The notes: generated by a model not told the origin, from the sequence alone. A stretch of DNA of 64,000 bases from Flavobacterium phragmitis (GCF_900112575.1 NZ_FOMH01000011.1:186001-250000); one strand, 5' to 3'. Shown: positions 25,160-35,152, counted from the stretch's first letter. Numbers and translations are program-made.

Positions 25160-26866
25160 TTGCTTTTGAAACAATTACTAAACATATTTATCCTCCTAAT
25201 TACCTCTGGTTGTTTTGCCCAGTCATTTTACTTAAACATAAACGGAACGAACAAAAAACAAAACCAGGCAATTGACTCTATTACATACAACAGAAAACAC
25301 TCTAATATAAAATCCCTAAATAACGAAATAAATGCAGTCACAAACCAATTAACAAAACAAGGATATACAGACCTTGAAATACTGAAAAACAAAAAAACAA
25401 ACGACAGCACTTTCAACACAATAATCGACCTAAAAAACAAAATAAAAAGCATACATATATATATAGGTGCAAATAATTCATTTCACAACAATCAAGCATC
25501 AATAAAAGACAGCATATTTATCCCCTATTCTGAACTAGAAAATTTTTTAAATCAGGAAATATCCAACAAAGAAAAAGCAGGTTTTGCCTTTACAAAACTG
25601 AGACTGAAAAACATCGCAAAAAGAAATTCTATAATTTATGCAGATTTAAGTTTGGATTCAGAAAAAAAAAGAAGCCTAAACTCTATTATTCTAAATTACA
25701 CAAACTCCGACTCAAAAAACTTTTTCCCAAAAGGAGCCTTAAAACAATTAAACAAGAAATATTTAAACAGAACTTTTAATCAGGAGACCGTTAAAAACAT
25801 TTATACCGATATAAATAGTTTTGAATTTATATCCCAAACCAAATACCCTGAAATACTTTTCACAAAAGACTCAACTAAAGTCTACACCTATATTGAAAAA
25901 AGAAAAGCCAATACATTTGATGGCTATATCGGTTTCTCAAATGACGACAACAAAAAACTCATCCTAAATGGATACCTAGACATTTCCTTAATCAACACAC
26001 TACGTGCTGGAGAAAAATTCTCATTGTATTGGAAAAGCGATGGTAACCAACAAAAAACATTTAACACCAAAATTGAAATCCCATATATATTTCAATCTCC
26101 TATAGGAATAAAAGCGCAATTAAACATATTCAAACAAGACAGCACTTTTCAAAACACCAAAACCGATATCAACTTAGGATATTATTTAAACTACAATTCA
26201 AAACTTTATATAGGATATCAATCGACAGAATCCAGCGATATTCAAAACACAAACAATTCATCGATCAGTGATTTCAACAATTCATACCTAACTACCACTT
26301 TTGACTACCAAAAGCCAGATTATGAAAACCCCATATTCTTAAACAAAGCCTTTCTATATTCTTCATTAGGATTCGGAAAAAGAACAACAAATAGCAGTCC
26401 CGAAACAGTAGGAACTAGTAATCAGTTTTTTACAAATATTAATCTTAAGTACAATTTTGAATTAAACTCGAAAAATTTTATTAACATAAATTCACAAAAT
26501 TTTTTCTTAAAAAGCGACAATTATATTTCAAATGAATTATTTCGTTTCGGAGGAATGAATTCAATTAGAGGCTTCCTAGAAAACAGCTTACAAGCAAATT
26601 TCACTTCAATGATACTTACTGAGTATAGATATTTAGCATCCAAAAATCTTTACATCAATTCAATTTTAGACTATGCTTTATACCAAGACCAAACCAGTAA
26701 TTCAAACAAAAATCAAATAAAAAAACTAATAGGCATTGGCATCGGCACATCAATCCAAACCACAAGCGGCCTATTAAAGATAAACCTTAGCAACGGAGGA
26801 GAGAAAACTTCAGATTTACAATTATATAACACTATTATAAACATCTCTTATAACGTGAAGTTTTAA
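25160..26866 (+). CDS. Omp85-family outer-membrane beta-barrel protein (short)
   Basis: A 568-aa protein with a signal peptide (KQLLNIFILLITSGCFAQS). A lysine/asparagine-rich N-terminal region of about 190 residues has one POTRA-like stretch or two. A C-terminal barrel ends INISYNVKF, with the terminal Phe typical of outer-membrane barrels. The loop motif RFGGMNSIRGFLENS corresponds to the VRGF/Y motif of Omp85 proteins (BamA, TamA, TpsB). It is shorter than BamA. No ATG fits: the start is TTG at 25160 or TTG at 25166, the latter giving a tidier signal peptide. It stands alone, divergent from rpsL, and upstream of a SusC/SusD pair. Function unknown; export or insertion of outer-membrane proteins is possible. 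Confidence 0.7.
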   Translation: MLLKQLLNIFILLITSGCFAQSFYLNINGTNKKQNQAIDSITYNRKHSNIKSLNNEINAVTNQLTKQGYTDLEILKNKKTNDSTFNTIIDLKNKIKSIHIYIGANNSFHNNQASIKDSIFIPYSELENFLNQEISNKEKAGFAFTKLRLKNIAKRNSIIYADLSLDSEKKRSLNSIILNYTNSDSKNFFPKGALKQLNKKYLNRTFNQETVKNIYTDINSFEFISQTKYPEILFTKDSTKVYTYIEKRKANTFDGYIGFSNDDNKKLILNGYLDISLINTLRAGEKFSLYWKSDGNQQKTFNTKIEIPYIFQSPIGIKAQLNIFKQDSTFQNTKTDINLGYYLNYNSKLYIGYQSTESSDIQNTNNSSISDFNNSYLTTTFDYQKPDYENPIFLNKAFLYSSLGFGKRTTNSSPETVGTSNQFFTNINLKYNFELNSKNFININSQNFFLKSDNYISNELFRFGGMNSIRGFLENSLQANFTSMILTEYRYLASKNLYINSILDYALYQDQTSNSNKNQIKKLIGIGIGTSIQTTSGLLKINLSNGGEKTSDLQLYNTIINISYNVKF

Positions 26867-27229
26867 AACTCTGTTATTAACAAAAGCTAGAGTACTAAAA
26901 ACTTAACTATTTCAGGACTTATTTTAATATAATGCGGTATTAAGATAAAAACGACATTACATTAAGCAGTTTTCTTACTTAAAAGTTACAGAAAAAACAA
27001 TTATCGACATGTTTTTCCGAAATTTAACATTTCTCTTAACAATGAAATTTTAAATTATTAACAAATTGAACCTGTCAAAAAAAGAATAATTCAAAGATAT
27101 ACTGCTTTTAATGATAAAAATTCAAATTCTAGTAGTAAATTCATTATTTAACGAAAAAAAAAGCATTTTAAATTAGGTAGATTAACAAATTATTAAGATT
27201 TTTGTCGGACTAATTCAAAATATTTAAAA
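26867..27229. other. non-coding leader region of the SusC/SusD pair
   Basis: 363 bp without a gene, very AT-rich. It has repeated TTAACA/TTAACAAAT tracts (about 27024-27066 and 27181-27193) but no full promoter match on the plus strand. A near match GATTTTTG lies at 27197-27204. Long AT-rich leaders are common in front of susC-like genes. Confidence 0.4.
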
Positions 27230-30200
27230 ATGAAACTAAAGTTCAATGGATTCCTAGTGCTTTTATTGGTACTAGTTGCGCAACTAACTTTCGCGCAAGA
27301 AAGAGCTGTTTCGGGAACTGTTTCTGATAATACAGGAATGCCTCTTCCAGGTGTGAGTGTATTAATCAAAGGAACAAAAACTGGAACACAAACAGATTTT
27401 GATGGTAAATTCTCTATCAAAGCATCTCCAAGCCAAGTTTTGGTATTTAGCTACATCGGTATGAAAAGCCAAGAAGTTGTAGCAAGTTCAACAAATGTAA
27501 ACATCAAATTAAAAGATGATTCAGTAGAACTTGGAGAAGTTATTGTATCGGGAGCTGTAGGTATTAAAAAGAAAAAATCTGCAGTAACATCATCTTACTC
27601 TACAGTTAATAATGACGAATTAAAAGCTGCTTCTAACCCTGACGCTGTTCGTTCATTGGTTGGTAAAGTATCAGGCTTAACAATCAACAACACTACAAAT
27701 GGTGTAGGAGGAACAACTTCTATCAGAATTCGTTCTATGTTATCTTTTACAGGTAACACTGAAGCTCTTGTAGTTATTGATAACGTTATCTCTAGTGCTG
27801 ACGTAATGGCTTCAATTCCATCTGACCTTATCGAAAACGTTACTGTATTAAAAGGAGCTCAAGGAGCTGCATTATACGGTTCTCAAGGTAAGCAAGGGGT
27901 TGTTTTAGTAACAACTAAAAAAGGTTCTAGAAATGAAAACTTAACTGTAGCATTCAATTCATCTGCAGATATTGAAAAAGTAAGTTTTGTTCCAGAAAGA
28001 CAACAAAGATATGGTCAAGGATGGTATAACGTACAAGACCAACAAGAAAATGGTGGTTGGGGTCCTTTATTAGACGGATCTATCAAACCAGTTGGTATTC
28101 CAGATGCTGATGGTAACTCAATTATGGCTCCATATAGTGCATTAGGAAATGATGAGATTAAAAAATTCTACCAAACAGGTACTATTTTACAAAACAACTT
28201 AAACATCAGCGCTGGTGGTGCTGAAGGTTATGTGAACTTAAACTTAGGTAATGTTAGACGTGACTTCATCTTAGAAGGAGACGAATTAAACAGAAACACA
28301 GTTGTATTGACTGCAGGTAAAAAAATCAACAAATTCACTGTTGGTGGTACTTTTACTTTCACAAATCAAAGAACAAAACAAGCTAACGTAAACGCTGCTA
28401 CATCTCGTTCTGATTACACTCTTTTAACTACTTTATTACAAGCTGCTTCAAACGTGCCAATCACGCAATTTAAAGACAGAGGATTATACGGATGGAATGG
28501 TTACTACCAAAACCCTTACTGGGCAAGAGAAAACAACAGATTAGAAGAAACTAAGAACTTTGTTAACTTAGGTATCAACGCTGGATATGAAATCAATAAA
28601 AACATTGAGCTTGTTTACAATGGTTCTGTTCAGATGAGAAATACTAATCAAGTTTCTTACTCAAACCAAGCTATTTCTCCAGCTGATGCTGATGGAGGTT
28701 TTGATTCTCCGTCTGAGTTCTACCAATCTAATTTGAACTCAACATTCTACTATGGTGATATCATGGCTAACTTTAACTACGATTTATCTGACGCTTTAAA
28801 ATTAAAGTTCAACGTAGGTCAAAACATGCAATACAACTACACTAAGAGAATTTCTCAAGGGGGTACTAACTTAGAGATTCCAGGATTATACAACATTTCA
28901 AACGTACTTAATCCAGCGAATCCATCTACTTTAGACAACAGAACTATTGAGACTAGATCAACTGCAACATTCGCTAACGTTGATTTTAGCTACAAAAACT
29001 ACTTATTCTTAAACTTAACAGGTCGTTATGAAGGACAGAGTGTTGCTGCAGTAGGAAATCAATTTTACTTTTACCCATCTGCAGGTTTATCTTACGTAGC
29101 AACAAATGCTATCGAAGCATTAAAAGACAAATCTGTTTTAAGTAACTTAAAATTATATGCTAACTACACACAAGTTGGTTCATTAGATCCAGTAGCTGCA
29201 TATAACATTTTAGATTTAGCTCAAATTGCTACAGGATTCCCTTTCCCAAACACAGGAAACTCTTATAACAATAGTTATTTCCCAACTGATCCAAACATCA
29301 AACCAGAAACTTACACTACTTATGAAGGTGGTATTAACTTTGGTTTCTTAAAAGATAGAATTACATTAGATGTTGCTGGTTATATCACTAGAACTACAGA
29401 CTTGATTACAGATGCATCTGCAAGTTCTGCTTCTGGATTACAAACATTAAAATCTAACAATGGAGAATTAGAAGGTAAAGGTATCGAGATTGACTTAGCA
29501 GTTATGCCATTCAATACTCCAACTTTCAAATGGAATGCAAGAGTTTCATATACTTCAAACGATACTAAAGTAATTAGTGCTGGTGATACTGACAAAGTAG
29601 TTATCACTGACGGAGGTAACTCTCAAATCAATGGAGATATCTCTGCTGTAAAAGGATTACCTTTCCCTTACATTACTGGTACAGATTGGATGAGAGATTC
29701 AGAAGGTCACGTTATTGTTGATGCTCAAGGACGTCCAACTCCAGATGCAACTTTCAAAAATCTTGGAAAAGTTACTCCAGATTATATCTTAGGTTTAACA
29801 AACAGCTTTGAATACAAAGGTGTTGGTTTATCTTTCACAATGGACTACAGAACTGGTCACAGCTTCTTATCTCAAACTAAATACAACTTAACTTGGAATG
29901 GTCACTTAGTTGATTCTGCTGAGTTTGACAGAAACGTAGGTTTCTTATACCCAGGATCTGTAATTGACAACCCTGCAACAGCAACTGTTGGAGATTATAT
30001 CCCAAACACAAGTGTATTAACTGGAGGTTTCTCAAGTTTAACTGGAGCTGCTAACAGAACTCAAGCTTACTTTAACCAAGCGGCTAGTGTAGGTTCTCAC
30101 AACTTAATTGATGCAACAGCATTCAAAGTTAGAGAAATTGCTTTAAGCTATTCATTCCCTAAAAAAGTTTTAGAGAAAGCTGGAATCCAAACTTTCAAAG

Positions 30201-30427
30201 TAAGTTTAAATGCTAGAAACCCATTCATTATTTTAGCATCTAGCAACAAAGGATATGCTGATCCTGAAGCTTCTAACCAAGTTAACACATCAACATCCAC
30301 AGCGGCTAAAAACCCTAATGCTAACAGTACTTTAACTAATACCTCAAGAAATGGTCTTGGTTTCATCGGTGATGCTCAATATCCATCAACTCGTACTTTT
30401 GGTTTCAGCATCAATACGACATTTTAA
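27230..30427 (+). CDS. SusC/RagA-family TonB-linked outer-membrane transporter
   Basis: A 1065-aa outer-membrane receptor. The signal peptide FNGFLVLLLVLVAQLTFAQE is followed by a carboxypeptidase-regulatory-like domain at about 25-110 (VSGTVSDNTGMPLPGVSVLI), a TonB-box region (GEVIVSGAVGIKKKK), a plug domain at about 120-230 (TVLKGAQGAALYGSQGKQGV) and a large beta-barrel ending TFGFSINTTF. With its SusD partner it should import an oligomeric nutrient in an energy-dependent way. Choice of codons and the strong terminator after susD suggest high expression. No glycoside hydrolase, sulfatase or sigma/anti-sigma gene is next to it, so the substrate cannot be inferred and a housekeeping role is possible. 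Confidence 0.93.
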   Translation: MKLKFNGFLVLLLVLVAQLTFAQERAVSGTVSDNTGMPLPGVSVLIKGTKTGTQTDFDGKFSIKASPSQVLVFSYIGMKSQEVVASSTNVNIKLKDDSVELGEVIVSGAVGIKKKKSAVTSSYSTVNNDELKAASNPDAVRSLVGKVSGLTINNTTNGVGGTTSIRIRSMLSFTGNTEALVVIDNVISSADVMASIPSDLIENVTVLKGAQGAALYGSQGKQGVVLVTTKKGSRNENLTVAFNSSADIEKVSFVPERQQRYGQGWYNVQDQQENGGWGPLLDGSIKPVGIPDADGNSIMAPYSALGNDEIKKFYQTGTILQNNLNISAGGAEGYVNLNLGNVRRDFILEGDELNRNTVVLTAGKKINKFTVGGTFTFTNQRTKQANVNAATSRSDYTLLTTLLQAASNVPITQFKDRGLYGWNGYYQNPYWARENNRLEETKNFVNLGINAGYEINKNIELVYNGSVQMRNTNQVSYSNQAISPADADGGFDSPSEFYQSNLNSTFYYGDIMANFNYDLSDALKLKFNVGQNMQYNYTKRISQGGTNLEIPGLYNISNVLNPANPSTLDNRTIETRSTATFANVDFSYKNYLFLNLTGRYEGQSVAAVGNQFYFYPSAGLSYVATNAIEALKDKSVLSNLKLYANYTQVGSLDPVAAYNILDLAQIATGFPFPNTGNSYNNSYFPTDPNIKPETYTTYEGGINFGFLKDRITLDVAGYITRTTDLITDASASSASGLQTLKSNNGELEGKGIEIDLAVMPFNTPTFKWNARVSYTSNDTKVISAGDTDKVVITDGGNSQINGDISAVKGLPFPYITGTDWMRDSEGHVIVDAQGRPTPDATFKNLGKVTPDYILGLTNSFEYKGVGLSFTMDYRTGHSFLSQTKYNLTWNGHLVDSAEFDRNVGFLYPGSVIDNPATATVGDYIPNTSVLTGGFSSLTGAANRTQAYFNQAASVGSHNLIDATAFKVREIALSYSFPKKVLEKAGIQTFKVSLNARNPFIILASSNKGYADPEASNQVNTSTSTAAKNPNANSTLTNTSRNGLGFIGDAQYPSTRTFGFSINTTF

Positions 30428-30446
30428 TACTTAAAATAAAAACATT

Positions 30447-32018
30447 ATGAAAAAAATATTTTTCAGCAGTATGTTTGCCTTATTTTTATTTACCTCATGC
30501 GAGAATTACCTTGATGTAAATGAAAAGCAATCAAACAACGCCAACTTTGATGCAATTGCACCAAATCAAATGCTTGCGGGAGCTTTAAACAACTATACGA
30601 ATCACCAATTAAACTCATTATCTACTTATGGTAACCGAATGACATACGTATGGGGATTAAATAGTGGTTTTACTTCAAATGACCCAGCTTGGACCTATAC
30701 TTTTGATAGTAACAGTTACTCAGCACTTTTTGAAACTACTTATCTTTTTGCAGATAACTTCCAAGATATCTTAGACAAACAAGATAAATTCCCTGACTAT
30801 CAATATCACTTTGGAATTGCTAAAATTTTCAAAGTAATGTTAATGGATTATGCTACTGCATTATACGGAGATGTACCTTACTCTGAAGCTTTTAAAAACA
30901 GCATACCAGCTCCAAAATATGACGATGATAAAACAATCATTCCTGCATTATTTAAGGAGTTAGACGAAGCAAGAGCCTACCTTTCTAGTACTGATGCTGT
31001 AGAATTAGGTTCAGAAGATATTATTTTTCATGGAGATATTCCTTCTTGGATAAAATTCCTTAATACTGTTGAATTAAAACTTGTATTAAGATTATCTAAA
31101 ACTACTGACGCAACTCTTGTAGCTTTAAGAACTGCTCGCGCCGCTCAATTAAATGCATTACAAAACTTTGTTACTGCTGACGTTGCATGTAATCCTGGCT
31201 ATAACTCAAGTGATGCTACAAAAAGATCTCCACTATACAGATTTTATGGTCTAAACGAAGCGCTTAGTGACTGGACATCTGCAAATAGAGCAAATGCTGG
31301 CGGTGCTTTCATCATCGACATCTTAAATGGAACTTTAAACAATACTGATATCAATTCTACTGGAATTGTAGATCCAAGAAGAGCAAGAATGTTTGCATCA
31401 GTTCCAGCTGGAAGCCCTGGTGCTGGTACTTGGATTGGTAATACACTTGGTCTTTTCCCATTGGATCCAATTTCTAGAATGAGTTCATTCTTTATTGGAC
31501 GTGTTGGAAGTGACGAAAATGGTATGATTAGAGATGCATATATTATGCAACTTGCTGAAAGTAAATTTTTACAAGCTGAAGCTGCACAAAGAGGTTACAT
31601 AAGCGGAGATGCTCATGCTTTATTTTTAGATGGTATCAATGCTTCTATGGCATTTAACTCAAAACTATGGGGAACTAACACAACAGCTCAAATCCCTGCA
31701 CTTAATCCAACAGCTTATCTTGCTGCAATTGATTCTCGTAATGGATTAGGATGGACTGGTTCTACTGACAAAATCAATGCAATTATTACTCAAAAATATC
31801 TTGCATTAGCTCAGTGGCACGGAATTGAGTTATACATTGATCAACAAAGAACTGGATATCCAAAAACTCCACTTCCTGTAGGTGTTATCCAAACTAATGC
31901 ACCAAACAGATTGATCTACCCTACTTCAGAATATTCATCAAACAGTTCCAACGTTCCAAACGTTTCTGGTTCTGAAATATTCTCAGTAAATGCAAAAACT
32001 CCTTACTACTTACAATAG
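30447..32018 (+). CDS. SusD/RagB-like surface lipoprotein (SusD-like_2 type)
   Basis: 523 aa, starting with a lipoprotein signal ending LFTSC (lipid-anchored Cys18) and then ENYLDVNEKQSNNANFDAI. Helical TPR-like repeats such as FGIAKIFKVMLMDYATALYG and the C-terminal AQWHGIELYIDQQRTGYP are typical of the SusD-like nutrient-binding lipoproteins. It should form the lid on the SusC transporter encoded 19 bp upstream and bind ligand at the cell surface. The pair is closed by a strong terminator, so it forms a two-gene operon. Confidence 0.92.
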   Translation: MKKIFFSSMFALFLFTSCENYLDVNEKQSNNANFDAIAPNQMLAGALNNYTNHQLNSLSTYGNRMTYVWGLNSGFTSNDPAWTYTFDSNSYSALFETTYLFADNFQDILDKQDKFPDYQYHFGIAKIFKVMLMDYATALYGDVPYSEAFKNSIPAPKYDDDKTIIPALFKELDEARAYLSSTDAVELGSEDIIFHGDIPSWIKFLNTVELKLVLRLSKTTDATLVALRTARAAQLNALQNFVTADVACNPGYNSSDATKRSPLYRFYGLNEALSDWTSANRANAGGAFIIDILNGTLNNTDINSTGIVDPRRARMFASVPAGSPGAGTWIGNTLGLFPLDPISRMSSFFIGRVGSDENGMIRDAYIMQLAESKFLQAEAAQRGYISGDAHALFLDGINASMAFNSKLWGTNTTAQIPALNPTAYLAAIDSRNGLGWTGSTDKINAIITQKYLALAQWHGIELYIDQQRTGYPKTPLPVGVIQTNAPNRLIYPTSEYSSNSSNVPNVSGSEIFSVNAKTPYYLQ

Positions 32019-32043
32019 TAGATAGTAAAAGTTATTATAACGA

Positions 32044-32078
32044 AGCGGGCTGTTCAATGAACAGCCCGCTTTTTTTTA
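32044..32078 (+). terminator. terminator of the SusC/SusD operon
   Basis: Perfect 11-bp GC-rich stem AGCGGGCTGTT / AACAGCCCGCT, 5-nt loop, then eight T. Among the strongest intrinsic terminators in the window. Confidence 0.92.
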
Positions 32079-32096
32079 TAGAAACATATTATTACC

Positions 32097-32104
32097 TATA
32101 TTTG
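32097..32104 (+). promoter_or_regulatory. -7 box TATATTTG abutting the rlmB start
   Basis: The box ends 4 bp before the rlmB ATG, so transcription from it would give an mRNA with almost no leader. No TTG lies at the right distance upstream. Confidence 0.35.
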
Positions 32105-32108
32105 TCCA

Positions 32109-32843
32109 ATGGAAAAAGAACATCAAATATTTGGCATCAGGGCCATTATAGAAGCAATTCAAGCAGGAAAAGAAGTAGATAAAGTCTTTATACAGAAAGA
32201 TATTTCTGGAGACTTAATGAAAGATTTAATGAAGGTAATGAAACGTGCAAACATTAACTTCTCTTATGTTCCTGTCGAAAAACTAAACCGTCTTACTCCA
32301 AACAACCATCAAGGTGCTGTTGCAACCATCTCTCCTATTGGTTTTATTGATTTGGAACATCTTGTAGAATCTACTATTGAATCTGGAAAGAAACCTTTAT
32401 TTTTAATATTAGACCAAATATCTGATGCTAGAAATTTTGGAGCCATCATCAGAACCGCAGAATGTACTGGCGTAAATGGAATCATTATTCAAAAGGCTGG
32501 TTCGGCACCTGTAAACGGAGATACTGTTAAAACATCTGCTGGAGCTGTATTTAATGTCCCTATCTGTAAAGTAGAACATATTAAAGATGCTATTTTCTAC
32601 CTGCAAGGTTCTGGAATTAAAACGGTAGCAGCAACTGAAAAAACAGATCAAAACATTTACGACGTATCTTTAGCAGAACCCGTTGCTATCATCATGGGAT
32701 CAGAAGATCGAGGCATAAATCCTTCTGTATTGAAAATTGTAGACGAAAAAGCAAAACTGCCAATGTTTGGCTCTATAGGATCTCTAAACGTTTCTGTTGC
32801 CTGCGGGGCATTTTTATACGAAACTGTTCGACAAAGGAGTTAA
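32109..32843 (+). CDS. rlmB: 23S rRNA (guanosine-2-prime-O)-methyltransferase RlmB
   Basis: A 244-aa SPOUT-class methyltransferase that modifies G2251 of 23S rRNA in E. coli. The N-terminal substrate-binding domain (IFGIRAIIEAIQAGKEVDKV) and the knotted SPOUT domain with DQISDARNFGAIIRTAECTG and MGSEDRGINPSVLKI are intact. It starts right after the SusD terminator with a TATATTTG box at its ATG, and may be co-transcribed with the following DUF2490 gene (49-bp gap). Confidence 0.95.
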   Translation: MEKEHQIFGIRAIIEAIQAGKEVDKVFIQKDISGDLMKDLMKVMKRANINFSYVPVEKLNRLTPNNHQGAVATISPIGFIDLEHLVESTIESGKKPLFLILDQISDARNFGAIIRTAECTGVNGIIIQKAGSAPVNGDTVKTSAGAVFNVPICKVEHIKDAIFYLQGSGIKTVAATEKTDQNIYDVSLAEPVAIIMGSEDRGINPSVLKIVDEKAKLPMFGSIGSLNVSVACGAFLYETVRQRS

Positions 32844-32892
32844 ATTGTATTGAGAATTAAGATTAGAATGAATAATTAAAAAACTTTAATTA

Positions 32893-33696
32893 ATGCTTTC
32901 AAAATCTAATCCAAAACGAATAAATAACATAGTTCGCTGCCTGTTTGTAATTTTAATGATTACAAACAGCTACGGACAAAATACTACGTACAGTCAATTT
33001 TGGAATGAGATTCAATTTAGCAGAACCTTGAGCGAAAAATGGTCCACTGAAATAGATTTCGCAGCAACTTACAGCAGCACAGAATCTTCATCCAATTTAT
33101 TCGACAATACCATTCAAAGATCTGTTAGAGGCTGGGGACATTACTACTTTTCTCCTAGATGGAAATTCTCCTCTTTTATAGCCTATTTTAACAACAGAGA
33201 TGTTCCCGAAATAGGACAATTCAAATCTCCCGAATGGCGGTTTGCCCTTCAGGGAATTTACTTCTTCCATAAGACAGGTTATACTCTTAGTACAAGAATG
33301 CGAATGGAATTTCGGCATATGAGAAATCAAGATGACGATTATGAAAATGTTTTTCGATATCGACAGCAAATAAAGTATTTACAACCCATAACCAGCAAAG
33401 TCTTAAGAGAAGGTGTAATATATGCAATTGCTTCAGACGAGATATACCTAAAATCCGGTGCAAAAGTTACAGGAGAAAGTTTTTTTGACCGTAACAGATT
33501 AAACGTTGGTGCTGGTTATTTGTTCTCTGATGATATTCAAGTTGAAGTCACTTACTGCAATGAATTTTTACCTCGAAATAATGGAAATCAGACAACAAAT
33601 GCTGCTTCCTTAACCATTAGTTTCAACAACTTCCTCGACAACCTTAAAAAGAAAATCAATAGTAAACACAATCACGAAATAAAGGATGAAGAATAA
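32893..33696 (+). CDS. DUF2490 family outer-membrane-like protein
   Basis: 267 aa with a signal-like N-terminus (CLFVILMITNSYGQN) followed by alternating beta-strand sequence with many aromatic residues, e.g. RGWGHYYFSPRWKFSSFIAY and FRHMRNQDDDYENVFRYRQQ. It matches the DUF2490 pattern of Bacteroidota, thought to form small outer-membrane barrels. Function unknown. Its stop is only one base from the stop of the convergent gene, with no room for a terminator. Confidence 0.75.
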   Translation: MLSKSNPKRINNIVRCLFVILMITNSYGQNTTYSQFWNEIQFSRTLSEKWSTEIDFAATYSSTESSSNLFDNTIQRSVRGWGHYYFSPRWKFSSFIAYFNNRDVPEIGQFKSPEWRFALQGIYFFHKTGYTLSTRMRMEFRHMRNQDDDYENVFRYRQQIKYLQPITSKVLREGVIYAIASDEIYLKSGAKVTGESFFDRNRLNVGAGYLFSDDIQVEVTYCNEFLPRNNGNQTTNAASLTISFNNFLDNLKKKINSKHNHEIKDEE

Positions 33697-33697
33697 T

Positions 33698-34198
33698 TTA
33701 CTTTTCTTTTAAAAAACATATCAGCTGTTCTCTTATTGCATTCTTATGCAGTTTAAAATTATATTTCCTCACAAATTCAGTTCCTGCCATATTGATTTCG
33801 GCTGTTACTGCTTCGTAATTTGAAAAAGCTTTAATGTCTTTATCATCAATTAAATAAAGAACCTGCATGATGGAATCGTTTCTACGATATTGTGTATCAT
33901 AATGCGCTAGTTTATACATTTTATTATCCGAAAGCTGAATAATCAAATCATCTTTGATTTTTTTACCCGTTTTTTTATCAGGAAATGGAGTCGGTTGCAA
34001 TGCCACAAAATAATGTTCTTTGTCTGTAACAATGTTAATTTTTAAAGATTTTGATTTAGTGGAATAAAATACCTCAGGCTCAAAATAATATAACATGCTT
34101 CCATCTGCCTGAACCCTATTTTTAATTTCGCATTGTGCAGCAACATCGTAGTTAAAAATAAAAATCAAGAACAAAACCAACAAATTTATTTTACACAT
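33698..34198 (-). CDS. secreted protein of unknown function
   Basis: 166 aa from the ATG at 34198, which gives a clean signal peptide (MCKINLLVLFLIFIFNYDVA). A longer reading to 34225 is unlikely. The mature part has regular beta-rich sequence (GSMLYYFEPEVFYSTKSKSL, KEHYFVALQPTPFPDKKTGK) without a motif I recognise. A TAAATTTG box lies 24-36 bp upstream. Unrecognised family. Confidence 0.6.
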   Translation of the reverse strand: MCKINLLVLFLIFIFNYDVAAQCEIKNRVQADGSMLYYFEPEVFYSTKSKSLKINIVTDKEHYFVALQPTPFPDKKTGKKIKDDLIIQLSDNKMYKLAHYDTQYRRNDSIMQVLYLIDDKDIKAFSNYEAVTAEINMAGTEFVRKYNFKLHKNAIREQLICFLKEK

Positions 34199-34262
34199 AG
34201 CCCTAGAAATTAAATCGTTACACAAACAAATTTACTCATTTAATCTCAAAAAAAGCATTTAA

Positions 34263-35024
34263 CTAGATTTCATCCTCCGAATCTAATTTTCTAGTTACAA
34301 TATAATTTACGGAATGACTAGAAGAAAAATAGTCTGGCAGATTCTCTTCTTCCTCTTTTGGAATATTGATAAAATTTCCATTTTCATCAAAATGCTTCAT
34401 GAAGGGATCTGAGGTCGGATCAAAATCTGGTCGTTGCCAATCATAAACAATTGGCTTTGCATATTCTGGCGTTCTATAAAAAAATGTCAAAACAAAACCT
34501 GTTATCAAACCTGCCAAATGTCCTTCCCAAGAAATGGATTGATCTACATCTGGAAAAACATACCATATCATACCGCCATAAAGCAAAATAACAGTTAAAG
34601 ATAAAGCTACTAATCTATAATATCGAGTTTGAATTCCTTTAAAGAAAATAAAACTAACCAAAACATAAATCAAACCGCTTGCTCCAATATGAAAATTGGT
34701 TCGTCCAACAACCCAAGTAATAAATCCCGATAACAAAATTCCATAACAAATTACTCCAAAAGTCTGTTTGGGATAGAAAAATTGAATGGTCGCCAATAAT
34801 ATTAAAAGCGGAATACTATTATTATAAAGATGTTCTAAATTTTCATGAATAAAAGGACTAAACAAAACGCCTCGTAAACCTAAAAAATCACGCGGATAAA
34901 TTCCGTACTGGTAAAAATCAAAATCGAAACGAATCTGCAACCAATAAATAATCCATAAAAAAAGGACAAAAAACAGCGGAAGTCCAATAACCGAATTTGA
35001 AAATTTTAAATTAGTATCGTTCAT
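34263..35024 (-). CDS. Rhomboid family intramembrane serine protease
   Basis: 253 aa with about six membrane helices. The nucleophile motif GASGLIYVLVS and the partner histidine in WEGHLAGLITG are visible, as is HENLEHLYNNSIPLLILLAT, the HxxxHxxxN-type segment of helix 2. It should therefore be active and cleave membrane proteins within the bilayer. A hydrophilic tail of about 65 residues extends into the cytosol. Substrates unknown. Confidence 0.9.
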   Translation of the reverse strand: MNDTNLKFSNSVIGLPLFFVLFLWIIYWLQIRFDFDFYQYGIYPRDFLGLRGVLFSPFIHENLEHLYNNSIPLLILLATIQFFYPKQTFGVICYGILLSGFITWVVGRTNFHIGASGLIYVLVSFIFFKGIQTRYYRLVALSLTVILLYGGMIWYVFPDVDQSISWEGHLAGLITGFVLTFFYRTPEYAKPIVYDWQRPDFDPTSDPFMKHFDENGNFINIPKEEEENLPDYFSSSHSVNYIVTRKLDSEDEI

Positions 35025-35125
35025 ATTGATTACAAATAATAATGTTATGAACTCAAAAAACTATCCAAAAATATTTTACTGATATTTTGTCATATTCTTA
35101 AAATATAAAACTTGTCTCAAATTAT

Positions 35126-35152
35126 AACAATCTTCTCTCAACAAAGATTGTT
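35126..35152. other. inverted repeat in the rhomboid-rarA divergent region
   Basis: Perfect 9-bp arms AACAATCTT / AAGATTGTT around a 9-nt loop, with a short T-run on the plus side. It lies between two divergent starts, so a terminator would be unexpected; an operator is possible. Confidence 0.35.
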
